Assembly: GCA_021800165.1 (NCBI GenBank)
Contig: JAJYZF010000001.1
Location: 62,001-126,000, forward strand
Reading direction: 5' to 3'
Source of the DNA: Planctomycetota bacterium
GTDB lineage: Bacteria > Planctomycetota > Phycisphaerae > WQYP01
DNA: 64,000 nucleotides
How positions within the stretch are numbered: position 1 is the stretch's first letter; every line of letters begins with the position of its first letter. The translations under genes and the position numbers were made by a program. Positions 55,101 through 62,874 of this stretch are shown piece after piece. The notes beneath the pieces are model-generated. The model saw only the letters and a program-made list of their open reading frames with translations. It was not told where the DNA came from and did no database searches.

Positions 55101-55543
55101 CCACCGGCGGCGGCAAAAAATCGGGGTGGGGCGGTGCCGGTCTGGAAGGACCAGCCCCCTTGGCCGAGCAGAAGGATATCAAACGCATGGCCGGTCTGCA
55201 GGCCGCCATGCTCAACCAGACCGATCGCCTGCGACTGGAAATGCGCGCCGCCGGTTTCAATAATTTCAAACTCATCGAGGCCGCCGTGCTCATGCAAAAT
55301 GCCAATCAGGCCCTGCATGCATTTCATTACCACACGGCTATGATCTTTGCCCGCATGGCCACCCGTAATCTGGCCGCGGCCAATGTGCTAACCGGTGCCC
55401 AGGCCCGGCTCGTGGTCGAACATTCGCCCGAGATCGCCAAAAAACAACGCAAACTCGCCGATACCATGATCGGCCGCGTCCCCAAAGGTTATGCCGATCC
55501 GGTACGGGCCTATTTCACAAAACTTTCCAGTGCCGGTCAATAA
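52139..55543 (+). CDS. Very large membrane-anchored planctomycete protein (DUF4175-like)
   Basis: The 1134-residue protein has two transmembrane helices near residues 36-80, another at about 180-200 (WLLAGLFLLAALALAIVF), and then a long region likely outside the membrane with beta-rich segments. Helical coiled stretches (about 715-850) and a Gly/Pro-rich linker precede a C-terminal helical domain. The layout resembles DUF4175-like proteins of planctomycetes. GGAG six bases before the ATG supports the start. Function unknown; it is followed 58 bases later by the phosphohexomutase gene. Confidence 0.7.
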   Translation: MSAIDPSISFDREFRGIVDRLDSAGGQYRMALIIGAVGRFLALVIPVLVGIILLAGALNLPHWLRWMALALIPLVVAVAYWKFLHDLIWQRPAYAQIARWLEQRAVECHLPLDNSLINAVLLAGELDRLGNQESLGALADPRARWIPEVLREIHAGLQSKDLSSVVPWKQQTRSWLLAGLFLLAALALAIVFPNTMAHGLGVLSAPGRFVPRQGTAQILSILPGNETVLAGQSVSFMVNVHVPRNRLALAKLHLRFKSGKTETAGMIVFGRNNSSYRYVLPSAAENMTYMISVGGTQSSYYHISVLPRIEMTSLAVGITPPAYTQLAPHTVVLTGAAVRAGADHLAAPLGSGIKIALTLSHALMGATAILEQGHGRTVSMTSTDGRHFSAAFALPATTAFAIILDDANGGALQRFPTNGVAGTSSGDHSRFLITALPDNPPVVHDLIPHRNLSVAPGDTVALLGEALDDYGLTSIHLQVATGRHTPFTTIRRWPIGNAENGRPATQAKVKFALALPAATYPVGSLVRYRFTATDNRNLDIGGQQLGPQTTRGQVYSVRIIRGTLATGHQQGLWLRLEGRLQRMLAIQRHWRDRANVFFKPIKLPATHTLARQVYTGQKSLLTYMHSTTSHFPFTPPMEMIRQALDVLSHGDARTALIRAQNLTAVSSARGIPLLVRGLHHHQANVITALKALLALASNHSTQVASLVSHQGSSFPNTGRQAWKNLALELKKLEKQQRDVMNMSEHLAAKPVTQYDAADKHNLKKVAAIEDKWSKFLNQSLINISNLTEQDSANASLLDDLAGLKIALAMSKNALKIKAIKIATPLEQEGLEDAKKLSSNIEKWLLQQPDTYKWEMEEPVAQNDVPNPPLPAKLQDMIGKLLEHEEDLTHSMESLGSKWNDSMNKGLGWGAMDGPISDMSAQGVTGNQMPKNDEIQGRSGSGREGRSSGEMVGATATNKGGRRTPTRLTHDPFQTGRIKDSSHQPPGGATGGGKKSGWGGAGLEGPAPLAEQKDIKRMAGLQAAMLNQTDRLRLEMRAAGFNNFKLIEAAVLMQNANQALHAFHYHTAMIFARMATRNLAAANVLTGAQARLVVEHSPEIAKKQRKLADTMIGRVPKGYADPVRAYFTKLSSAGQ

Positions 55544-55601
55544 GGCCAAATTCCCGCGCTTGAGTTGCCCCCTGACCTGAAACCAGATCAAAGGAATTTT
55601 C

Positions 55602-56972
55602 ATGGCTGAATTAATTGTCAGTGTTTCCGGAGTCCGCGGCATTATTGGCGAAAGCCTCACCGCCCCCGTCGCGTTGGATTTCGGCCGGGCTTTCGGCGAA
55701 TTTTTACTCCGGCACGGCGGCAACGGTTCCACCAGCGCCCCATTGCGCGTCGCTCTCGGCCGCGATTCGCGCATCAGCGGACCGATGATCGCCCAGGCCC
55801 TGACCGCGGGTTTGCTGGCGGCGGGGGTGAGCGTGATTGATCTGGGGGTTACCGCCACGCCGACCGTGGCTCTGATGGGTCGGTTCCTTAAAACCAACGC
55901 CAGTGTGGTGGTAACGGCCTCCCACAATCCGCCGCAATACAATGGCCTGAAATTCCTGCGCCACGATGGTATCGGGTTTCCCGGCGGATCGGTCCAGGAA
56001 ATTCACCAGATCTACCAGGGCCGGCACTTTCGCAACGCCGGAATCGATTCCATCGGCCAGTTCTCCACCGACAGCCGGGGCCATGCCCTTCACGTGCAAA
56101 CGGTCCTGCAATTTGTTGATGCCCGGGCCATTGCCCAGCACCGCTATCGTGTGGTGGCCGACAGCATCAACGGTGCCGGCTGCATCGCCACTCCCATGCT
56201 GCTGGGAAAACTTGGCGTGGAGCTGATCCATCAAAATGGTGCCGCCACCGGCCTCTTTGCCCACACGCCCGAACCCGTGCGGGAAAACCTGGGCAGTCTC
56301 TGCGATGAAGTGTTGCGCCAAAAGGCCGTCGTGGGCTTCGCCCAGGATCCCGATGCGGATCGCCTGGCCCTGGTGGATGAAATGGGCACCTACATTGGCG
56401 AAGAATACACCCTGGCCCTGGCGGTCTACGCCCGCATGTTGACCAAACCGGGTATCGTGGTGACCAATTTATCCACCAGTCGCATGGTGGACGATATCGC
56501 GGCTCGATTTGCCGGCCAGGTGATTCGAACCCCGGTGGGAGAAGCCAATGTGGCCGCCAAAATGCTCGAAGTTGGTGCCGTTATCGGCGGTGAAGGCAAC
56601 GGCGGAGTCATCGACCCGCGGGTGGGGCCGGTACGGGATTCCTTTATCGCCATGGCCACAGTGCTGGATCTGCTCGCCAGAACCGGCCGCACCATCAACG
56701 AACTGGTGCGCGACCTGCCGCGCTATATGATGATCAAAACCAAATTCCCCGCGACCGCCGCCCAGGCCCAAACTTTGGTCGACCGCGTACGCGCTGCCTT
56801 CAAATCTGAACAATTGGACACCCAGGATGGAGTACGTATCGATTGGCCGCAAGGCTGGGTGCATGTGCGGCCGAGCAATACCGAGCCAATTGCCCGCGTC
56901 ATTGCCGAAGCCAAAACCGAAACCATCGCCCGGGAATTGCTGAACCGTGTGGAAAAACTGCGGCCTACCTGA
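55602..56972 (+). CDS. glmM: Phosphoglucosamine mutase / phosphohexomutase
   Basis: The 456-residue enzyme has the active-site serine motif VVTASHNPPQYNGLK, the metal-binding loop QDPDADRLALVDE, and the sugar-binding GGEGNGGV, with the C-terminal phosphate loop VRPSNTEP. It interconverts hexose-6-phosphate and hexose-1-phosphate forms. GlmM is likeliest given the VSGVRGIIGE start, but a phosphoglucomutase/phosphomannomutase cannot be excluded. AAAGGA precedes the ATG by six bases. Confidence 0.8.
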   Translation: MAELIVSVSGVRGIIGESLTAPVALDFGRAFGEFLLRHGGNGSTSAPLRVALGRDSRISGPMIAQALTAGLLAAGVSVIDLGVTATPTVALMGRFLKTNASVVVTASHNPPQYNGLKFLRHDGIGFPGGSVQEIHQIYQGRHFRNAGIDSIGQFSTDSRGHALHVQTVLQFVDARAIAQHRYRVVADSINGAGCIATPMLLGKLGVELIHQNGAATGLFAHTPEPVRENLGSLCDEVLRQKAVVGFAQDPDADRLALVDEMGTYIGEEYTLALAVYARMLTKPGIVVTNLSTSRMVDDIAARFAGQVIRTPVGEANVAAKMLEVGAVIGGEGNGGVIDPRVGPVRDSFIAMATVLDLLARTGRTINELVRDLPRYMMIKTKFPATAAQAQTLVDRVRAAFKSEQLDTQDGVRIDWPQGWVHVRPSNTEPIARVIAEAKTETIARELLNRVEKLRPT

Positions 56973-56991
56973 ACTCGCGTCGACGCTTGCT

Positions 56992-58371
56992 TTAGCTGGA
57001 AGATGCCGCGTCGGGCTTGGCCGGAGGGCTTGGGTCCATCTTCTCTCCGGCCGCGGAAGCCTCCGCCCGGCCGCCGTCCGTTTTGCCGCCCAGGCCAAAG
57101 AGAGTTTCCATCGCCGCCGCCAGATGCGCCTGCTCGTGCGATGGCGCTTTGCTGGTTAAAAAACTCACCGGTTGATGAAGTATTTTACCCACCACGCGGT
57201 GCAGCGTTTTGGCCAGGGCCTGACGCTGCTCGGGCGTGAATTCCGGATGAGCCGCCAAAAGCCCCGCCAATTCCGCATTGCTGATCCGGTGGCAGTTGGC
57301 GTAAAGCTCTTTGACCAGTGGGCCGGTGTTCCGGGCCGAAAACCAATGGAGAAATTCCTCCGCGTGCTCCTGAATCACTTCCAGTGAAGCCGCAATCTGA
57401 TCCCCCCGGCGTCGCCGGTTTTCATCCGCCAGTTTCTCCAGATCATCAATGTTATATAAGTAAATGTTAGTCAGCGAACCCACCCCCGCCTCCACATCGC
57501 GTGGTACCGCCAGGTCCACCATAAACATCGGCCGGTATTGGCGGGCTTTCAGCAGCTTGCGGACCATATCCACGGAAATAACCGCCTCGGTGGCCCCGGT
57601 GCCGGTCAGCACGACATCCGCCTCCACCAGCAGTTGCTCCAGATGCGCCAAATCAACGCATTCCATGACCGCCGCGCCGCACATATCCAAGGCCCGCTGG
57701 GGGTTGCGGTTGGCCAGCAATATCTTCCGCGGATGCAACGCCCCGAGTTGCCGCAGCACCAGGCGCGAAATTTTTCCCGCCCCGATCACCAGCACCGTTT
57801 TATCGCCAAGCTGATCGAAAACCCGTTGCACCAGGGCTACGGCAAGGGTGGCCAGCGAAGTGCGGCCGGTGCTCAATTCCGTCCGGTCATGCACATCCTT
57901 GGCCGCGGCCAACGCCCGCTGAAACAACGCGTGAAAACAGGTGCCGACGGTTTTGCGCTCCGCCGCCCGCACGTAGGCCTGTTTCACCTGGGCCAGAATC
58001 TGCGTTTCACCCAGCACCATCGAATCCAGCGAACTGGCCACCTGAAAAAGATGCTCCACCATCGCTCGATCCTCGTGTTGATACGTATGCGCCCGCAGAT
58101 CCGCCGCCGCCATCTCCTGAAATTCCGCCAGAAACGCCGTCATCTCCTCCAGGGTGGGGCCGTGCGGACCCGCCGCCACGTATAACTCCACGCGATTGCA
58201 GGTGGAAAGAATCGCCGCCTCACTCTGCGGATAAAGCTCTGCGATGCGGACTAGCGCCGCAGCGCAATCCTGTTCCGAAAACGCCAGATTTTCGCGCACC
58301 AGCAGCGGTGCGGTCCGGTGATTCACGCCGACCATCCGCAATACCGGACTGGATTTCATCAGATGTTCCAT
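56992..58371 (-). CDS. hemA: Glutamyl-tRNA reductase
   Basis: The 459-residue enzyme has GVNHRTAPLLVRE, the catalytic cysteine in STCNRVELY (Cys58), and the NADPH motif VLVIGAGKISRLV. It reduces glutamyl-tRNA to glutamate-1-semialdehyde, the first step of C5 tetrapyrrole synthesis. A Ser/Ala/Pro-rich tail of about 40 residues extends the C-terminus. It starts three bases after the stop of the CcsA-like gene, so the genes are coupled. It converges with glmM with only 19 bases between stops. Confidence 0.95.
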   Translation of the reverse strand: MEHLMKSSPVLRMVGVNHRTAPLLVRENLAFSEQDCAAALVRIAELYPQSEAAILSTCNRVELYVAAGPHGPTLEEMTAFLAEFQEMAAADLRAHTYQHEDRAMVEHLFQVASSLDSMVLGETQILAQVKQAYVRAAERKTVGTCFHALFQRALAAAKDVHDRTELSTGRTSLATLAVALVQRVFDQLGDKTVLVIGAGKISRLVLRQLGALHPRKILLANRNPQRALDMCGAAVMECVDLAHLEQLLVEADVVLTGTGATEAVISVDMVRKLLKARQYRPMFMVDLAVPRDVEAGVGSLTNIYLYNIDDLEKLADENRRRRGDQIAASLEVIQEHAEEFLHWFSARNTGPLVKELYANCHRISNAELAGLLAAHPEFTPEQRQALAKTLHRVVGKILHQPVSFLTSKAPSHEQAHLAAAMETLFGLGGKTDGGRAEASAAGEKMDPSPPAKPDAASSS

Positions 58372-58374
58372 ATT

Positions 58375-59223
58375 TCAGCCGAATCCAGCCAGAGCATAAA
58401 CCGCCAGTAAAAGCGCAAAACCCAAAATGCTCAGCCACGCCGCCCGCGCACCACGAAATGACGGCGTTAACTTCACATGCAGCAGCGGGGCGTAAACCGC
58501 CCACGCCACCACAGTGAGAATCACTTTCGGCGACCAGTACCAGTCCGGTCCCATGCTCTGCGGATATTTCAGGGCCTCGAAGATTCCCGTGATCGCCGCA
58601 ATGGTCAGCAGCGGAAAACCCAGCAAAATCGCGTGGCGGTTAAACGCCTCCAGCCGGGCCAGCGAAGGCAGCGGCCAATTCTCCTTCTTGCTCCGCAATT
58701 GCCGATCCGCCAGCAGATAACCCAACCCGCTCACGCACCCGGCGGCAAAACAAACCGTGCCGATCAGAATGCTGCCGATATGCAACGCAATCCATGGATT
58801 GGCGGTATTAAAATTCCGATAGCCCGCCACCCCCAGAATCCCGCCCACCAAAATCAACAATCCGGTCATCGGCAGCAGAAAAATTGCCAGCGTCTTAAGC
58901 TGCCGCGTCCAACGGAACCATAGCCACAGCCCCGTGAGCAAAATCGCCAGCAGCAGGCAGGCATCAAAATAATCCGACAGCGGCAAAGACCACAGGCCGA
59001 AACGCCAGCCTCGCCAGATCAAAATTACCGCGCTCAGCGCCGCCCCACCCATCACCCACACGGTGGAAACACCCGAAAAGCCTGTAGCCGCAGCGCCATG
59101 GGCAGCCTGGGCGCTACGCCGCAATTCCGCAACCTGAAACGCAAACGCCAGTTCAAAGCACAGCCCCGCCACCAGCAAGCTGATAAATTCCACATGGGTA
59201 ATGTTGGGGGTATCATGAAGCAT
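58375..59223 (-). CDS. Cytochrome c assembly / HemX-like membrane protein
   Basis: The 282-residue protein has eight or so transmembrane helices. It contains the WALHIGSILIGTVCFAAG-like stretch (IALHIGSILIGTVCFAAGCVSG), DWYWSPKVILTVVAWAVYAPLLH and related residues of the CcsA/HemX family. Located between met8-like and hemA genes, it fits the HemX role of controlling haem or HemA levels, but a CcsA role in cytochrome c maturation is possible. Confidence 0.78.
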   Translation of the reverse strand: MLHDTPNITHVEFISLLVAGLCFELAFAFQVAELRRSAQAAHGAAATGFSGVSTVWVMGGAALSAVILIWRGWRFGLWSLPLSDYFDACLLLAILLTGLWLWFRWTRQLKTLAIFLLPMTGLLILVGGILGVAGYRNFNTANPWIALHIGSILIGTVCFAAGCVSGLGYLLADRQLRSKKENWPLPSLARLEAFNRHAILLGFPLLTIAAITGIFEALKYPQSMGPDWYWSPKVILTVVAWAVYAPLLHVKLTPSFRGARAAWLSILGFALLLAVYALAGFG

Positions 59224-59271
59224 GATAAATCCGCCGGATCTCTAGCCGTCGCCGCGCCTGGCCATCCTATT

Positions 59272-59961
59272 TTAATCCGCAGCGGACGTTTTTTCCCCTG
59301 CCCCGGCCCGGTGGCATTTGGCCGCCGCCAAGTAGTGCTGAAAAAGTTCCTCCGCCGCCGCCTTACCGCCATCCGTGAGCGCCCGTAGCATTTCATCGCC
59401 GACCAATTGCCCAAACAGGGTGGCGCGAACCTGGCCATCGGCAATCTCCGCCATAACCACCGCGCGCCAGCAATCCATCAAACCCGCCAGCTCCACCAGC
59501 GTTAAAGGCAGCGTTTGCGTTAAGGTTTCGGCTATCTTCGCCGCCAAAAGCGGTGCCGCCCCGCTGGTACTCACCGCCACCACCACCGGCTCCTTCCGCC
59601 AGACACTGGCATTGGAAAAATCTCCTTCCTCCGAAGCATCGCACCGACAACATAAAATGTTGCCTTGCCGTGCGTCCGCCGCTACCTTTCCATTGACCAC
59701 CGGATCATCGGTGGCCGCAAAAACCAGTCGCCATGGTGGCACCTCCGAACCGAGCAAAATCGCGGTCTGATATTTTTCCCGCCGCAGCGCCACCTGTGGC
59801 ATTTGCGCCAATCCCGCGGCAACCACGGGACTAACTACCGTGATGGCGGCCTGGGCTTCAATCAGGCCCCGCGCTTTCCGCCATGCCACCTTCCCACCCC
59901 CAACAATAAGTACAGGCTGCCTGGCTAAATGCAGAAAAACAGGATACACCGGTGTTGCCAT
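59272..59961 (-). CDS. Precorrin-2 dehydrogenase/ferrochelatase (siroheme synthase N-terminal type)
   Basis: The 229-residue protein has the NAD motif PVLIVGGGKVAWRKARGL and VFAATDDPVVNGKVA. The region EGDFSNASVWRKEPVVVAVSTSGAAPLLAAKI is typical of Met8/CysG N-terminal domains. It oxidises precorrin-2 and may chelate iron to form siroheme. It is 48 bases upstream of the HemX-like gene on the same strand. Confidence 0.85.
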   Translation of the reverse strand: MATPVYPVFLHLARQPVLIVGGGKVAWRKARGLIEAQAAITVVSPVVAAGLAQMPQVALRREKYQTAILLGSEVPPWRLVFAATDDPVVNGKVAADARQGNILCCRCDASEEGDFSNASVWRKEPVVVAVSTSGAAPLLAAKIAETLTQTLPLTLVELAGLMDCWRAVVMAEIADGQVRATLFGQLVGDEMLRALTDGGKAAAEELFQHYLAAAKCHRAGAGEKTSAAD

Positions 59962-60046
59962 GCTCCCTGTTATACCGCCGCGCCGGCCCGGCGCAAAACT
60001 TAGTCGGCAGCTACAATTTTAGCCGCGAAAATGCACGCGCCATCAT

Positions 60047-60415
60047 CTACGGCCAGAACAGGGCATAACAGCCCGCCGCCTCGCTGATTTTGACGTGCAT
60101 CAGCCGGGCCGGCGGGGTGATATGCGGCCCCAGCAGCTCCGCAATGCGTTGCGCTACGCGCTCCGCCGACGGATTATAGCCTGCGTCAAATGGTGGAATG
60201 TCATTGAGATGCCGATGGTTAAAGTCCGCAATGATTCCGGCCAGCGCCTTTTCCAGCACATGAAAATCCATCACCGTTTCCAGACCGTCAAGCTCCGCCG
60301 CACCCACCCTCACCCGCACCTTCCAGTTATGGCCGTGCAGGGGTTCCAATCCTCCCCCCGGCAGACGAAGCTGGTGCGATGCGCAAAATTCCCCGCAAAC
60401 CTCAATGGCAAACAT
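60047..60415 (-). CDS. queD: 6-carboxytetrahydropterin synthase, QueD family
   Basis: The 122-residue protein has the zinc ligands in CASHQL and HGHNWKV, plus the conserved PSAERVAQRIAELL and a glutamate near the C-terminus (KISEAAGCYALFW). QueD makes 6-carboxytetrahydropterin in queuosine synthesis; the family also includes PTPS-like members. It is 85 bases upstream of the siroheme gene. Confidence 0.88.
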   Translation of the reverse strand: MFAIEVCGEFCASHQLRLPGGGLEPLHGHNWKVRVRVGAAELDGLETVMDFHVLEKALAGIIADFNHRHLNDIPPFDAGYNPSAERVAQRIAELLGPHITPPARLMHVKISEAAGCYALFWP

Positions 60416-60645
60416 AGTCCAGACTCCATGCTCTCATCGGTCCCTATCACCCCTGAACCCAACGAGCGCCATCCGCGGTCCGCCAATTCCCAACCGCTTA
60501 TCACCGGCCACGACCAAATCCTACGTGTAGAGTCCGCTAGGGTCAATGGCCCCCCAAATCCCTTCTCGCGGGCCGCAGCCCTCACCGTCATTTAATCTGT
60601 GCAAATCCGCGTAAGGCGTTTATCCCGAATTCCATCGGAATGGAT

Positions 60646-60790
60646 CCCCCCGTCCGTCCTCCGCGGTCCTCTGCGTCCCCTGCGGTGAGCCCCCCCTGCA
60701 GCCGCAGCCGCCGTTACTCCCGTCTCGCGCAGCGCCCGTCTCCTGTCTCCTGACTCCTAACTCCCGTCGCGGCATGGATGCCGAAATCCC
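60646..60790. repeat. 145-bp direct repeat, copy 1
   Basis: Identical to 60935-61079 at 144 of 145 bases (one G/A difference at 60734). Begins with a six-C run followed by GTCCGTCCTCCGCGG and ends within GCCGAAATCCC. Confidence 0.8.
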
Positions 60791-60934
60791 GATGAGGCAG
60801 GAGCCGGGTATCGGGAAGGCATGGATGCCGAAATCCCGATGCTGGAGGGCCAGCGTATCGAGATCTCCCAACTCCTAGCTCCCAAATCCTAACTCCTGCG
60901 GCCGCAGCCGCCTTTACTCCTCTCTCGCGCAGCG

Positions 60935-61079
60935 CCCCCCGTCCGTCCTCCGCGGTCCTCTGCGTCCCCTGCGGTGAGCCCCCCCTGCAGCCGCAGCCGC
61001 CGTTACTCCCGTCTCGCGCAGCACCCGTCTCCTGTCTCCTGACTCCTAACTCCCGTCGCGGCATGGATGCCGAAATCCC
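60935..61079. repeat. 145-bp direct repeat, copy 2
   Basis: Second copy, offset 289 bases from the first. The 144 bases between the copies contain a third GGCATGGATGCC unit (60818-60837) and a shorter related piece near 60898-60934. Confidence 0.8.
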
Positions 61080-61177
61080 CGATGCTGGAGGACCAGCGTA
61101 TCGGGACTGACCACTGACCGCCGGCACCAGCCCAGGGATTGTTTCCCTGTGCGCCTCGTCTGCCCCCGTCGTCTACT

Positions 61178-61954
61178 TCACCGGTGCTGATGCTCATGGA
61201 TGTGGTTGAGGCAATAGCACAAAGCCCCGGTACACTTGGTGCAATAGCGGAATTCCATCTGCGGGTGGCTGCGCTCAGTAATGCCGCAGACGCTGCAACG
61301 GTGCATGACCGGCTCGGCGGATACCGCCGCCGCCTTGCGCGCCATGCGGCGATGGCCGTGGCGAACACGCTGCCAGATTTCCTTGCGAAAAAACAGCAAA
61401 AAATTCAACACCGCGGCCAGAACCATCACCCGGGTCATCCAACCGCCGTTCAAAAACCGCAGCAGGTAAAAGCCCCACGCCACCCAGGCCAGATATTTCA
61501 CCCGCACCGGCAGCACCAAAAAAAGATAAAAGAGAAAATCCGGATATAAAAAAGCAAACGCCAGAAACGTTGACCCGTAAAGAAAGCCATTGGCCGCCAC
61601 GCCGTCCGGAACGATAAAAGCCGCCGCCGCCGTGGCTACGTATCCAATCAGCAAAAACAGGTTGTAGCGGGGCGCACCCCAGGTATTTTCCAGAGCGGTG
61701 CCGATCAGCCAGAACACGTAAACATCCAAAAGCATCCAGAGCGGGCTAAGCGACATCGGAATAAATACAAAGGTCAAAAGCCGCCACCATTGCCCCTCCA
61801 GCACCTTCGCCGGAATCAACAGCAGCCCCTCGACAATCCGTGGATCGCTGTAATGCAGCCCGAACATCACCAGTTGGCCGCCGATCAGCCACAGCGTCAG
61901 CCGCGCAATGGCCAGCCGCTCCAGTTTTTGTTTTATTTGCCGTGTTCGCCGCAT
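61178..61954 (-). CDS. Rhomboid-like membrane protein with C-terminal zinc-binding tail
   Basis: The 258-residue protein has several transmembrane helices arranged as in rhomboid/derlin proteins (GQWWRLLTFVFIP, FWLIGTALENTWG, GFLYGSTFLAFAFLYPDF). The canonical GxSG with catalytic serine and the TM6 histidine are not seen; the equivalent reads NGFLYGS. A cysteine-rich tail (C220, C223, C238, C241) looks like a zinc site. It is probably a non-proteolytic rhomboid relative. It lies downstream of lpxI in the same direction. Confidence 0.6.
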   Translation of the reverse strand: MRRTRQIKQKLERLAIARLTLWLIGGQLVMFGLHYSDPRIVEGLLLIPAKVLEGQWWRLLTFVFIPMSLSPLWMLLDVYVFWLIGTALENTWGAPRYNLFLLIGYVATAAAAFIVPDGVAANGFLYGSTFLAFAFLYPDFLFYLFLVLPVRVKYLAWVAWGFYLLRFLNGGWMTRVMVLAAVLNFLLFFRKEIWQRVRHGHRRMARKAAAVSAEPVMHRCSVCGITERSHPQMEFRYCTKCTGALCYCLNHIHEHQHR

Positions 61955-62002
61955 TCCTGCAATCCTTGGCGGGCCTGACCGCGGTGGCTATGTGCCCTTC
62001 AA

Positions 62003-62851
62003 TTATTCCCGCCCGATGACCACAATACCCAGATCATCGGCCAGCTTAAGCAGCGCCGGCTTTTCAAGCATGATCGTCTTTCCCGCCTGCAAAATCAGCG
62101 CCGCCGCTCCCCCGCGCTTCAGGTTTTCTATCGTCGCCGGACCCACGGTGGGCAAATCAAAACGCACATCCTGATTCGGGTTGCTGGCCTTGCACAAAAT
62201 CCAACCACCCCGCGGGCATAACCCTTGGGTGCGTTCTATCATCCGGTCCGTGCCTTCCACGGCTTCCACGGCGATAATTTCCCGGTTCAGACAGCTTATA
62301 CATTGGCCGATCAGCAACTCGTTGATCCGCTGCAGCAGCGGCCAGGCAAATTCCGTATCCGCCAGAATTTCCGCCGTCGGCTTACGCCGCGTCATCACCC
62401 CGCGCTCCGCCAGCAATTCGGGAATATGTTCTCGAGCGTCAATAAGCATTACTCCTCCACTGGCCAACTCATCGGCCACCGCACGCAGCAAATTGGCGCT
62501 GCGCTTGTCGTGGCGCAGGCGGCCAAAATAAATCCGGAAAAACCGCCAGTCCGGTATATACCGCAGCAGATGAAAAGGGTCATACAGTTTCTCCTTGGCC
62601 ACTCGCCCCACCATAATCGCCCGCGTCACGCCGTGCCGTCGCAAGACCCGTATCCACTGGTTGATCCGGATCAGCCCGACCCGCGAAAAATTATCGCATA
62701 ACGGCCGCAGCAAGTCCTCCCGACTTTGCCCATGCAGCCCGGCGCACACCACCCGATGGCCTTTCGCCTTGAGGTTCCGCACCACCGCCACCGGCAACAT
62801 CCCTTCACCCGCGATCACCCCGATGACACCCTTTTCTTCCTGCTGCGTCAT
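62003..62851 (-). CDS. lpxI: UDP-2,3-diacylglucosamine pyrophosphatase, LpxI type
   Basis: The 282-residue protein has GVIAGEGMLPVAVVRNLKAKGH at the N-terminus and ILCKASNPNQDVRFDLPTVGPATIENL near the C-terminus, both LpxI signatures. It makes lipid X in lipid A synthesis, suggesting an outer membrane with lipid A. The ATG at 62851 (MTQQEEKG) is preferred to the start at 62878. It lies 23 bases after the hisD stop. Confidence 0.88.
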   Translation of the reverse strand: MTQQEEKGVIGVIAGEGMLPVAVVRNLKAKGHRVVCAGLHGQSREDLLRPLCDNFSRVGLIRINQWIRVLRRHGVTRAIMVGRVAKEKLYDPFHLLRYIPDWRFFRIYFGRLRHDKRSANLLRAVADELASGGVMLIDAREHIPELLAERGVMTRRKPTAEILADTEFAWPLLQRINELLIGQCISCLNREIIAVEAVEGTDRMIERTQGLCPRGGWILCKASNPNQDVRFDLPTVGPATIENLKRGGAAALILQAGKTIMLEKPALLKLADDLGIVVIGRE

Positions 62852-62874
62852 GCCATCAGCCCCATCCGCCCGCC

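Larger units (their letters stand above)
60416..61177. other. Repeat-rich non-coding region
   Basis: About 760 bases without a supported gene. It holds two 145-bp direct repeats and three 20-base units of GGCATGGATGCCGAAATCCC. All frames in it are low-complexity. Confidence 0.6.

Noticed and set aside
60416-61177. CRISPR array
   Set aside because: Repeats are only two or three long units of unequal spacing, with no short regular repeats or spacers and no cas genes.
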